Shown here: positions 1 to 6,657 of the stretch, one piece after another
Position numbering within the stretch: the first letter of the stretch is position 1
Layout: each line of letters opens with the position of its first letter
NCBI GenBank assembly: GCA_937885475.1
Contig: CAKZZR010000024.1
Span: forward strand, 1-16,009
Direction: 5' to 3'
Origin: an uncultured Treponema sp.
GTDB taxonomy: Bacteria > Spirochaetota > Spirochaetia > Treponematales > Treponemataceae
Length of the DNA: 16,009 bases
Notes under the pieces: generated by a model
What the model was told of the DNA's origin: nothing
The model's input: only the letters and a program-made list of their open reading frames with translations
Database searches by the model: none
Position numbers and translations under genes: made by a program

Positions 1-135
1 AGGAACTATTGAATTGTCGCTTTCGCGACAGCTAAAGTCAGAGTGATTTTGAAAAAAAATCTTCTCCTTCGCGCTATTTTTTATAGTTTGCCCCGAGTTT
101 TAATTGTTCGGAATTACAGCGCTTTTACCCTGTCG
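1..135. other. Non-coding flank with small hairpins
   Basis: This stretch lies downstream of the minus-strand acyltransferase/SDR gene and holds no gene I can support. It contains a 6-bp stem with a TTTC loop (TGTCGC at 15-20 and GCGACA at 25-30) and an AT-only stem (GATTTT at 45-50 and AAAATC at 56-61). The second could act as a weak terminator for the minus-strand gene, but it has no GC core. An open plus-strand frame here runs antisense into the SDR gene and lacks a ribosome binding site. Confidence 0.4.
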
Positions 136-1545
136 CTAGTCGCTTTCCTTGTTATACGGTCGTTTTGCGTGCTTGTAGGTGAACTCTGCCACGGTGTAGG
201 TGTCTGCCACCTTGCTTCCGAAAGCCTGAAACTTCCACTTGAACCGCATTATTGCAACGTGCTTTCCGGAAAAAGCCTTCTTAAGGCAATGGCGGACGGT
301 CTTTTCGCTGGAAATTCCGTGGAGCACTTCCTTTCTGGCGCCGTTTGAGGCCACGTTCGCAAATTCCGTGCTTACTGAACCCGGGCATAGCGCGCACACG
401 TGAATTTTACGCGGCTTAAGCTCTGCAGCAAGGGCAAGGCTGAATGAAAGCACGTAGGCTTTTGTTGCTGCGTACACTGCAAAGTTCCCCAGCGGGGCAA
501 AGGCCGCCATGCTGGCTGTATTTATGATGTGGGAATTCTCATTCATATAGGGAAGTGAATGTCCTGCAATGCCGGTAAGGGCGGTGCAGTTAAGGTCTAT
601 CATCTGCATTTCCTTCTCAACGGAAGTTTCCTCAAATGGGCCGTATGTTCCGAATCCCGCGTTGTTCACAAGGACGGTAATCTCAAAGTCTCCGTGAGTT
701 TTTTCTTCCTCAAGCCTTTTTTTGAACCTTTCGGCTCCCTGGATGCCAGACACGTCCATTTCAACAGGAATTGCCCTTGGACCGCCTTCAAAGCTGTTGA
801 TTTTTGCAGACAGCTCCTCAAGCTTGTCCTTCCGCCGTGCGATGAGCCATATTTCGTCAATAAAAAGATGCTGGTATTCAGAAGAGATTTGCAGGGCAAA
901 ATCACGCCCCATGCCGGAGCTTGCCCCTGTTATGATGGCAATTTTTTTCATTTTAGTTCCCCTTGTTTTTTTTATCTGCCGCTCGTACATGTGGAGCAGT
1001 TTTGGTCTGTTATTCCTTTGAATGAGCACCGGCGGAATGTTCAGCAGAAGATTCACTATTGCCTGTGGCACAAAAAGCGGAAGAATGAGCGCGTCCGCCT
1101 TGAAGATGACGGCAAGTACGATAGGAAGAAATCCTGTCAGGCTCATTCCGTAGTGACACCATTCCGCGTAGCAGGTTTCCTCCAAAAAAAGCCAAAGGTA
1201 ATCAGTCTGTGTTCCTTCAATCTTTGATTTTGAAAGCCCGGTGGTGGCTTTTCCTGTTTCCGGAATGGAATCCTTCCATTTGTTCATCCTTATCTTGCGG
1301 TAAAAGTTCAGTTCTTTTTGGCTTGGACTAAAGCAGGAGCGGTGTGCGTCCATGACGCGGCGCGGAATCCAGCGAGAGGCGATTGCGATGAGCGCGTCGC
1401 ATGCGATGATTGAGAAAGGATTAAGGAGCGCGCATAGCAGTATGGCGTGCAGGGGAGCGCCGGTCTGGGGCGCAAGATACAGGTTGATGCCAAGGATGAG
1501 CAGAACAAAAAAAATGAACAGGCAGATGTAGAGTTTTAGTTTCAT
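136..1545 (-). CDS. CrtO-like acyltransferase / short-chain dehydrogenase fusion
   Basis: A 469-residue frame carries two domains. Residues 1-198 resemble the glycosyl-4,4'-diaponeurosporenoate acyltransferase (CrtO) family. They have an N-terminal membrane segment (6-24), LNPF at 41-44, FYRK..MNKWKDSIPE at 81-96, an E..YAEW.H motif near 123-131 and hydrophobic helices at 136-173. Residues 199-469 are a full classical SDR: TGASSGMG at 206-213 for NAD(P) binding, NNAG at 294-297, Ser345, and the catalytic YxxxK at Tyr358 and Lys362. The start at 1545 has an AGGA box seven bases upstream. No stop separates the domains, yet the SDR Met199 (position 951) has its own AGGGGA box, so a free SDR may also be made. 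The acyltransferase family acts on lipids, and an SDR would reduce or oxidise a lipid or polyketide substrate. The real substrate is unknown. The SDR assignment is firm and the CrtO-like one is good. Confidence 0.8.
   Translation of the reverse strand: MKLKLYICLFIFFVLLILGINLYLAPQTGAPLHAILLCALLNPFSIIACDALIAIASRWIPRRVMDAHRSCFSPSQKELNFYRKIRMNKWKDSIPETGKATTGLSKSKIEGTQTDYLWLFLEETCYAEWCHYGMSLTGFLPIVLAVIFKADALILPLFVPQAIVNLLLNIPPVLIQRNNRPKLLHMYERQIKKTRGTKMKKIAIITGASSGMGRDFALQISSEYQHLFIDEIWLIARRKDKLEELSAKINSFEGGPRAIPVEMDVSGIQGAERFKKRLEEEKTHGDFEITVLVNNAGFGTYGPFEETSVEKEMQMIDLNCTALTGIAGHSLPYMNENSHIINTASMAAFAPLGNFAVYAATKAYVLSFSLALAAELKPRKIHVCALCPGSVSTEFANVASNGARKEVLHGISSEKTVRHCLKKAFSGKHVAIMRFKWKFQAFGSKVADTYTVAEFTYKHAKRPYNKESD
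951..967 (-). promoter_or_regulatory. Internal Shine-Dalgarno and start for a free SDR
   Basis: Read on the minus strand, an AAGGGGAAC box lies six to eight bases before the ATG at 951, which begins MKKIAIITG, the usual N-terminus of a stand-alone SDR. The same bases encode the linker KTRGTK of the fused protein. Internal translation initiation is therefore plausible in addition to the fusion. Confidence 0.5.
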
Positions 1546-1593
1546 ATTTTTCCTGAAATCGCTAGAATACAGAATTACTGCGAGGATTATAGA
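1546..1593. promoter_or_regulatory. Divergent intergenic region with both ribosome binding sites
   Basis: Only 48 bases separate the divergent starts at 1545 (minus) and 1594 (plus). The minus gene has AGGA before its ATG. The plus gene has GAGG (1582-1585) before its TTG. Promoters must lie here or inside the opposite gene. I do not see convincing -35/-10 pairs. Confidence 0.4.
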
Positions 1594-2562
1594 TTGAAAT
1601 TGAACTTTAGTAAACAAAGGCTTACGGCGCTTTGCCTGTTCCTTGTTCCGCTTATGCTTTGCGGGGCTTCTCCCTCTGCTGCTGACGAAGATGATGTGTT
1701 TTCTGCAAAAGAGGAACGTGATGATGACGCGGAGGTGAGCGACGAGTTTTTTCGTTCCTTTGAGATGACCGACGACGACGAGGCGCTTATGGCGGAGCTG
1801 AGCCTGTTTCGCTGGCGGCTTGGCGACATGAGCCTGTTTCCAACCTGTGATTCCGCGGTGACAGAAATACAGCGGTTCCGCTCGGAACTGGATGGGCGAG
1901 CTATGGTAACGGCATTCAGTCCTGAAATCCTGCTTTCCGCCCGGAATATCCTTGCCTGGGAAGAATACAATTATCTGTATGAGAAGGATATTGCGCATCC
2001 CGCGCTGGAGCCGCTGATTAAGGCTCAGTACCGCGAGGTAAAAAAATATTTCAAGGCGCATAAAAAAGAAGCGCACAGCAAGTGGCTGTACACTACGGCG
2101 GGCGACATTCTCAGTTGCTGCATGCAGTTCCTTCCGATTCCTACGGCGATGAACGAGGGACTTACCATAAAACGCTACTATGATTGCGGGGTAAAGGCAG
2201 ACCCGGATATGGTGTTCTGCCTTATAAACATAGCCCAATGGTATTTTTATGCACCGGTGGTGAACGGTGGCGGCAAGGGCAAGGCGCGCCGTGCGCTGGA
2301 GCATGCGGTTGATTCTGCCCGCAATGATGCGGAACTGTATTATGCGAAGGTGCTTCTGAGTCAGGTTTTGTTTGAGGAAAAGAAATTTGAGCGCGCCGCC
2401 GCGCTTTTAGACGAGGCAGATTCCCTCTTGCCGAACAGCCGTACCGTGCGGAATTACCGCCGCATAAACGGCATAGGACACAGTTATTTTGACTACACCG
2501 TGAACCGTCGCAAAATTGACGCAAAATTGCGCCGCGCGGGTTTGCTTACTGACGGTCAGTAG
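1594..2562 (+). CDS. Exported TPR-like protein of unknown function
   Basis: A 322-residue protein starting at a TTG codon with GAGG eight bases upstream. Residues 1-30 form a Sec signal peptide ending PSAA before an acidic stretch. An LMLC sequence near residue 23 is a poor lipobox, so lipidation is doubtful. Residues ~30-62 are very acidic and probably disordered. The C-terminal half (about 200-300) is helical with TPR character: paired helices around a YFYAPVVNGGGKGKARRALEHAV unit, then ELYYAKVLLSQVLFEEKKFERAAALLDEADSLLP. I do not recognise a named family. It probably acts as a periplasmic or envelope scaffold. It converges on the OmpA-domain gene with 13 bases between the stops. Confidence 0.75.
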   Translation: MKLNFSKQRLTALCLFLVPLMLCGASPSAADEDDVFSAKEERDDDAEVSDEFFRSFEMTDDDEALMAELSLFRWRLGDMSLFPTCDSAVTEIQRFRSELDGRAMVTAFSPEILLSARNILAWEEYNYLYEKDIAHPALEPLIKAQYREVKKYFKAHKKEAHSKWLYTTAGDILSCCMQFLPIPTAMNEGLTIKRYYDCGVKADPDMVFCLINIAQWYFYAPVVNGGGKGKARRALEHAVDSARNDAELYYAKVLLSQVLFEEKKFERAAALLDEADSLLPNSRTVRNYRRINGIGHSYFDYTVNRRKIDAKLRRAGLLTDGQ

Positions 2563-2575
2563 AAGGGTAGGAACG

Positions 2576-3913
2576 CTACCAGTCGCGCTGAATGTAGGTT
2601 GCTCGCGGGCGAGCGGTTATGTCTACGCGGCGGTTTTGGGCGCGTCCTGCCTCTGTGTCGTTTGAGGCAATGGGGCGTGTTGCACCGTAACCCTTGTACG
2701 TGAACAGGCTTTCTGGAATTCCCTGACGGATGAGAGCGTTCATGACGGTTCTGGTGCGCTCTATCGAAAGGTTCATCTGACCTACAGGCTTTCCAAGGTC
2801 AGCGGTATGTCCTTCTACAAGAATGGTAAAGCTGTTGTCCGATATGATTTCCTGAAGCATCTCGGCGATTTTTCTGATTCGCTCCGTTTCCTGCGGAAGC
2901 AGCTCCGGCGAATCCGGCACGAACTTCAAGTCTACGCTGAACAGAATTCCGGTCAGGCTGTCTGAAACGTCAATGTCAGGAACCTTGTTCTCGTATATGT
3001 ACTTTTTTACAGCCTTGAACGAGGCATAGTATTCCTTTGTTTTTTCCGCAATCTTCACGTCGTAGATAAGGTTTTCCTTGTCCAGCAAAAAGAGGATTTT
3101 TCCGTTCTTCAAAAGCTCACGGTTTTCTTTTACCGTAAGAATTTTCAGCGCGTCCGCCCGGCTTATGATGGGGTCTGTCCTGTTCCGTCCATAGACTTTT
3201 TTGGCTCGGATGTACAGCGGGTCAAGCCCGATTTTGTCAGTGTAGTTCATGAAGTTGTCTATCCAGCCGTACTGAACTATGCCGTTTTCCTTGGAAAGTT
3301 CCTTGTCTGCAATATTCTTCTCAAAGATGATGTTCATCTCGTCGTCCCAGACCGTAGGAAAAAAGCATGGGTAGACCTGGCTGGAGACGTATTCGCCGTG
3401 CACGGGAATTGCCCCGCGTGCGTCTATTACGATGCCTGAATATGGCTTTGACGTTACGATGTCAATGGGCTCCTCTGGCGTGTATGGGTATTTTTGTTTT
3501 ATGAGCTGGCGGCTTATTGTGTGCATGTCGATTGTTTTTTGCGTGCGCACGCCGTTTCCGTCCTTTGTGTACAGAACAGGGGTCTGGTGCCCGTTCTCAA
3601 TGATTTTGGTAACTTCTGCAAGCGTTATGTCCTCGGCGGCAACCACGTCGTTAAGGCATTGTGCGTTGTCTACAAAGAGCGAAAGAAGCGGCTCCTTTAA
3701 AAGCGAGGGTGTCTTGATTTTTATAAGTCCTTCCGCCGAATTCCGTCCGTTTGGAAGCTGCATGTTCGTGTTCCGAACGTCAAGCTGGATGTTTGAGGTA
3801 AAAATGCTCGTGGTCCAGTCAACCTTGCTTTGCGAGGTCATCGAGGAATTGTATTGGGCGAACGCCGCTCCGGAGCAAAGTGATAGAAATAACAGAACAA
3901 TCGATTTTTTCAT
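2576..3913 (-). CDS. OmpA-domain envelope protein with LPP20-like middle region
   Basis: A 445-residue exported protein. Its signal peptide ends AFA (residue 19), with no lipobox. A middle segment (about 155-200) with YSGIVIDARGAIPVHGEY followed by VYPCFFPTVWDDE resembles the LPP20/VIDARG region of bacterial envelope proteins. The C-terminal OmpA-like domain (about 325-435) contains LVEGHTADLG at 365-374, SIERTR at 383-388 and NRRVDI at 427-432. The peptidoglycan-binding Asp of E. coli OmpA (in YTDRIG) aligns with Ala here, with an Asp one position later, while the helix Arg is kept. It is last in a minus-strand operon with a lytic transglycosylase and a lipoprotein, which fits cell-wall association. 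The ATG at 3913 has an AAGGTGG box. From memory, T. pallidum Tp0624 is a comparable multi-domain OmpA-like protein. Orthology is not shown here. Confidence 0.85.
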   Translation of the reverse strand: MKKSIVLLFLSLCSGAAFAQYNSSMTSQSKVDWTTSIFTSNIQLDVRNTNMQLPNGRNSAEGLIKIKTPSLLKEPLLSLFVDNAQCLNDVVAAEDITLAEVTKIIENGHQTPVLYTKDGNGVRTQKTIDMHTISRQLIKQKYPYTPEEPIDIVTSKPYSGIVIDARGAIPVHGEYVSSQVYPCFFPTVWDDEMNIIFEKNIADKELSKENGIVQYGWIDNFMNYTDKIGLDPLYIRAKKVYGRNRTDPIISRADALKILTVKENRELLKNGKILFLLDKENLIYDVKIAEKTKEYYASFKAVKKYIYENKVPDIDVSDSLTGILFSVDLKFVPDSPELLPQETERIRKIAEMLQEIISDNSFTILVEGHTADLGKPVGQMNLSIERTRTVMNALIRQGIPESLFTYKGYGATRPIASNDTEAGRAQNRRVDITARPRATYIQRDW

Positions 3914-3956
3914 AAAAGTCCACCTTTCTGTTTATCGGAATTTTAGGCGTGCGTCT

Positions 3957-4877
3957 TTACTGTGCGGTGCAGTCAAAGCCGAGCGCGCGAAGTGCGTAGA
4001 CGGCGGAATCCTTCATTCCTTCAGGAAAGCGCAGTCGGTATGCCTTGTGCGGCGGCGTAACGCCCTTTACGAGCGCGCTGTTGAGCGCAAAAAAAGTTTC
4101 CTCGTCAATCCTGAGCTCGGCGGCAATTGCCGCAAGCGGAATGCGCTCATGCACTGTAACGTAGTCGAATTTTCCGGCACGCGTTTCCAGCGTGATGCCG
4201 TTCCATGCTCGGGCGTGGGGCATGACCACATTGTAGTAGGAATCGTTCTCAACCACGTCTGCCACGGCAAGCAGCTTTGGCACGTAACCTGCCGCCTGGT
4301 CGCTCAGGTAGCCGTTTTGCGCAAGATACCAGAAGTCTCGGCTGCCAGCCTTTTTTATGGCGCGGTTAAGCGCGCCCGCGCCGCAGTTGTACGCCGTTAT
4401 TGCAAGCAACCAGTCGCCAAAGGTGCGGTAGTTGTCGTTCAGTTTGGTAAGCGCCGCCTGAGTGGAAGCCCATGGGTCAAGCCTCTGGTCGACGTATTCA
4501 TTGTATTCCAAAAGTCCGGCTACGCTGTTCGTCATGAACTGCCACAAGCCGGTTGCCCCTGACCTTGAGCGCGCGTTGGGATTGTAGTCTGATTCCACGA
4601 AGGGAAGGTATTCCAAAATGGCGGGCATCTTGCGTTTCTCAAGCTCATTCCTCACGTAGATTCGGTACTGCTGCGCGTCGTCAAGCACGTCGTACAGCCA
4701 TTTTTTGTGTGTCGTTAAGTATTTTGTGCGGAGCGCGTCGACCTGCATGGACTGCATTCCGTTAAAGCCGAGGTTCTTGTATTTTTGAGCGCAAAATGCC
4801 GGTGCCGCAATCAGTAATAGAAGAAAGAGAAAAACGGAGCGTAAAAGCAAAAAAAAGCCGCCGGTCTTTTTGTTCAT
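3957..4877 (-). CDS. MltD-type membrane-bound lytic murein transglycosylase
   Basis: A 306-residue exported enzyme that cleaves the glycan strand of peptidoglycan, forming 1,6-anhydro-muramyl ends. The signal peptide ends APAFCA (about residue 30). The SLT/GH23 domain (about 75-200) shows the catalytic Glu95 in LPFVESDYNP, then GATGLWQFM at 107-115, YVDQRLDPW at 132-140 and AYNCGAG at 162-168. This order matches family 1D (MltD-like) enzymes. Residues ~238-286 form a degenerate LysM-like unit (VTVHERIPLAAIAAEL, then FFALNSALVKG and YRLRFP) that would help hold glycan. Its ATG overlaps the TGA of the upstream lipoprotein by one base (TGATG on the minus strand), implying translational coupling. 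The OmpA-domain gene follows 43 bases downstream. The family call is secure. Confidence 0.93.
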   Translation of the reverse strand: MNKKTGGFFLLLRSVFLFLLLLIAAPAFCAQKYKNLGFNGMQSMQVDALRTKYLTTHKKWLYDVLDDAQQYRIYVRNELEKRKMPAILEYLPFVESDYNPNARSRSGATGLWQFMTNSVAGLLEYNEYVDQRLDPWASTQAALTKLNDNYRTFGDWLLAITAYNCGAGALNRAIKKAGSRDFWYLAQNGYLSDQAAGYVPKLLAVADVVENDSYYNVVMPHARAWNGITLETRAGKFDYVTVHERIPLAAIAAELRIDEETFFALNSALVKGVTPPHKAYRLRFPEGMKDSAVYALRALGFDCTAQ

Positions 4878-5953
4878 CAGAGCTTTTCACCGATGTAAAT
4901 GCCTGCCCACTCCCAGTTTCCGTGAATGTCCGGGTCGAGCGGAAAGTTAACCTTTCGGAAGTACAGATACCACACGGAAACGTACTGACTCCATCCCCAG
5001 GTGCGAAGGTATGCCTCGCTTGAGGTTGAGTCCGCGTCCAAGGTCTCGCTGTAGCGCACTCGGTTTCCGCGCATGAAGTTCCGCATGGAGAATTCCTCCT
5101 GCGCGTTCGGGTCCATTTCGTCCTGCTTCCATGACATTGAAAAGAAGTTCACAGAGGCGCGGTATTTGTCCAGCGAGCGCCAGTCGTAGTTGCGGATTGC
5201 GCGCTTCACCGCGTTTTCCAGCGCAGGAAGGCTTTCAAACGTCCAATCCTTTGGCGAGTTGCTGAATCCCACCAGCTGTCGTGCTTTTTTGTATGCGTTC
5301 GGCTCGCCCGCAATCTGAATGGTGGACGCGTCAGGTTGTGCCAAAAAAATGGAATACGTCTTAAGAGCCTCGTTCCATTCGCTTACCTTCTCGTATTCTA
5401 CGGCAAGTCGCAGGTACAGCTCTGTTATGGAAACGTTCGTCGGAAATCTGTTTATAAGCTCGTTGAAGTAGCGTATGCGGCTTCGCGGATTCTTGCTTAT
5501 CTGAATCAGGTTCTGAAGACAGGTAAAGTGAATGGATTTTCCGTTCACCAAAAGGTCCTGGTAGCACAAAAGGATGCGGTCAAAATAGTATTCCGCCACT
5601 GGCTCCGCCTTGTTCGCAAGGTATGCGGAAGCTGTCAGAAGCAGCCAGTAGCCGTTATACATGTCATCGGGATGCGCCTCAACCCAAGAGGTAAGAAAAA
5701 GAATAACGCCCTGATTGTCTCCAAGGGCGATAAGGTTGTTCGCAATCTGATTGACTATGGCGTAGCGGCTTACGTCCTCAAGTTCTTTGTTCTCAAGAAG
5801 CGCGTACAACTCCGTCTGGGACTTTTGGATTGCGGCGATACCGTCGTTTTCTGCATTGCGTGCCGTGCAGGACATAAAAAGAAAAAGCGCCAGCGCCACG
5901 GCAGAAAATACGGAACATGTTTTTGCTGAAACGGACATATTTAAATGTATCAT
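4877..5953 (-). CDS. TPR-like lipoprotein of unknown function
   Basis: A 358-residue protein whose N-terminus is a lipoprotein signal: a hydrophobic stretch ending FMSC, a spirochaete-style lipobox, at Cys29 of the longest reading. The mature part is all-helical with TPR character, for example YNGYWLLLTASAYLANKAEP and LRLAVEYEKVSEWNEALKTY, and ends in a Trp-rich tail (NWEWAGIYIG). No enzymatic motif is visible. The start is uncertain: ATG 5953 and ATG 5938 (MSVSAKTC) are in frame and neither has a Shine-Dalgarno box. The shorter form gives a standard 24-residue signal. It is the first gene of the operon with the lytic transglycosylase and OmpA-domain protein and is coupled to the transglycosylase by a stop/start overlap. 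It may anchor or regulate cell-wall remodelling (inference). Confidence 0.78.
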   Translation of the reverse strand: MIHLNMSVSAKTCSVFSAVALALFLFMSCTARNAENDGIAAIQKSQTELYALLENKELEDVSRYAIVNQIANNLIALGDNQGVILFLTSWVEAHPDDMYNGYWLLLTASAYLANKAEPVAEYYFDRILLCYQDLLVNGKSIHFTCLQNLIQISKNPRSRIRYFNELINRFPTNVSITELYLRLAVEYEKVSEWNEALKTYSIFLAQPDASTIQIAGEPNAYKKARQLVGFSNSPKDWTFESLPALENAVKRAIRNYDWRSLDKYRASVNFFSMSWKQDEMDPNAQEEFSMRNFMRGNRVRYSETLDADSTSSEAYLRTWGWSQYVSVWYLYFRKVNFPLDPDIHGNWEWAGIYIGEKL

Positions 5954-6042
5954 AGTTCATAAGTTATTGGCAAGATAAGCGATTATATTGTATTCTATTA
6001 TAATTATCGTTGGGGAATTGTCTTTTCATAGCGGGGTTTTGT
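5954..6042. promoter_or_regulatory. AT-rich divergent promoter region
   Basis: This 89-base AT-rich gap separates the envelope operon (minus) from the membrane-protein operon (plus). A perfect TATAAT lies on the plus strand at 5999-6004, and another on the minus strand at 5987-5982. Neither has a good -35 at 16-18 bases, so these are -10 candidates only. Confidence 0.4.
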
Positions 6043-6642
6043 ATGGATACACCGAGCATTAAGCGGCTGAACGCGATTCTGTTGAGCGGCATGGCGCTTA
6101 TTTTTGCAGGATTGATTCTGATTTTGTTTATAGCTGGCACCGTTCCAGACGTTCAGGTGCTGCTTTTGCCGGCTGTGCTTTTTATAAGCGGCTTCGTGAA
6201 TCTGTTCCTTTTTATGACGAATAAAAGAACGCCGTTCCGCCTGTTCCTTTCGCTGGCACTCAGCCTGAACGGTGTTTTTGCCTCGTTCCTTGCGTTCGGC
6301 ATTTTTCCTGTTGGTGCGGACGAGTTGTGGCCCGTGTACATTTTTATTACCGCTCTCAGCCTTTTTGCTTCCGGTCGTTTTACCGGCAAAAGATTCGCGC
6401 TGAGCTATGATTTGCCGGCGCTCATGCTGCTTGCGCTTGGAATTCTGTTCCTGCTTTATTCATTTGACGTGATAACGGTTCCGTTCAGAACGCTTGCGCT
6501 GCTTGCCTGCCCTGGAATCATGATTTGCGCCGGAGTTTTTCTTGTCGTCCTGTTCATGCACCGTAAGTCTCTGCTTGACATGCTCCCGGAGGAGCTTTCA
6601 AAAGAGTTCAGTGATGACGAAAAAATAGAAGACGGCGAATAG
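6043..6642 (+). CDS. Polytopic membrane protein, unknown function
   Basis: A 199-residue protein, mostly hydrophobic, with about six predicted membrane helices spread through residues 8-180 and a short acidic cytoplasmic-type tail (EELSKEFSDDEKIEDGE). I do not recognise a family. It resembles small DUF-type integral membrane proteins. The start is placed at ATG 6043 (MDTPSIKRL) because a GCGGGG box lies about seven bases upstream. An in-frame TTG at 6010 would add eleven residues but follows AT-rich sequence with no ribosome binding site. It is probably first in a two-gene operon, with the TPR lipoprotein starting 15 bases after its stop. Confidence 0.7.
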   Translation: MDTPSIKRLNAILLSGMALIFAGLILILFIAGTVPDVQVLLLPAVLFISGFVNLFLFMTNKRTPFRLFLSLALSLNGVFASFLAFGIFPVGADELWPVYIFITALSLFASGRFTGKRFALSYDLPALMLLALGILFLLYSFDVITVPFRTLALLACPGIMICAGVFLVVLFMHRKSLLDMLPEELSKEFSDDEKIEDGE

Positions 6643-6657
6643 ACAGTCGGTTTTTGT

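Noticed and set aside
43..348. 101-codon plus-strand frame at the window start
   Set aside because: Most of it lies antisense to the SDR C-terminus. It has no ribosome binding site and no family resemblance.
1546..2304. Minus-strand upstream extension of the acyltransferase/SDR frame
   Set aside because: It is antisense to the exported TPR-like gene. A proper ATG with AGGA exists at 1545, right before a membrane segment.
2566..2580. GGTAG/CTACC inverted repeat between convergent genes
   Set aside because: Only five base pairs, overlapping the OmpA-gene stop and without a T-run. Too weak to call a terminator.
3432..4562. Long plus-strand open frame (376 codons)
   Set aside because: It runs antisense across the OmpA-domain and transglycosylase genes, whose motifs are clear. 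It has no ribosome binding site and no recognisable protein signature.
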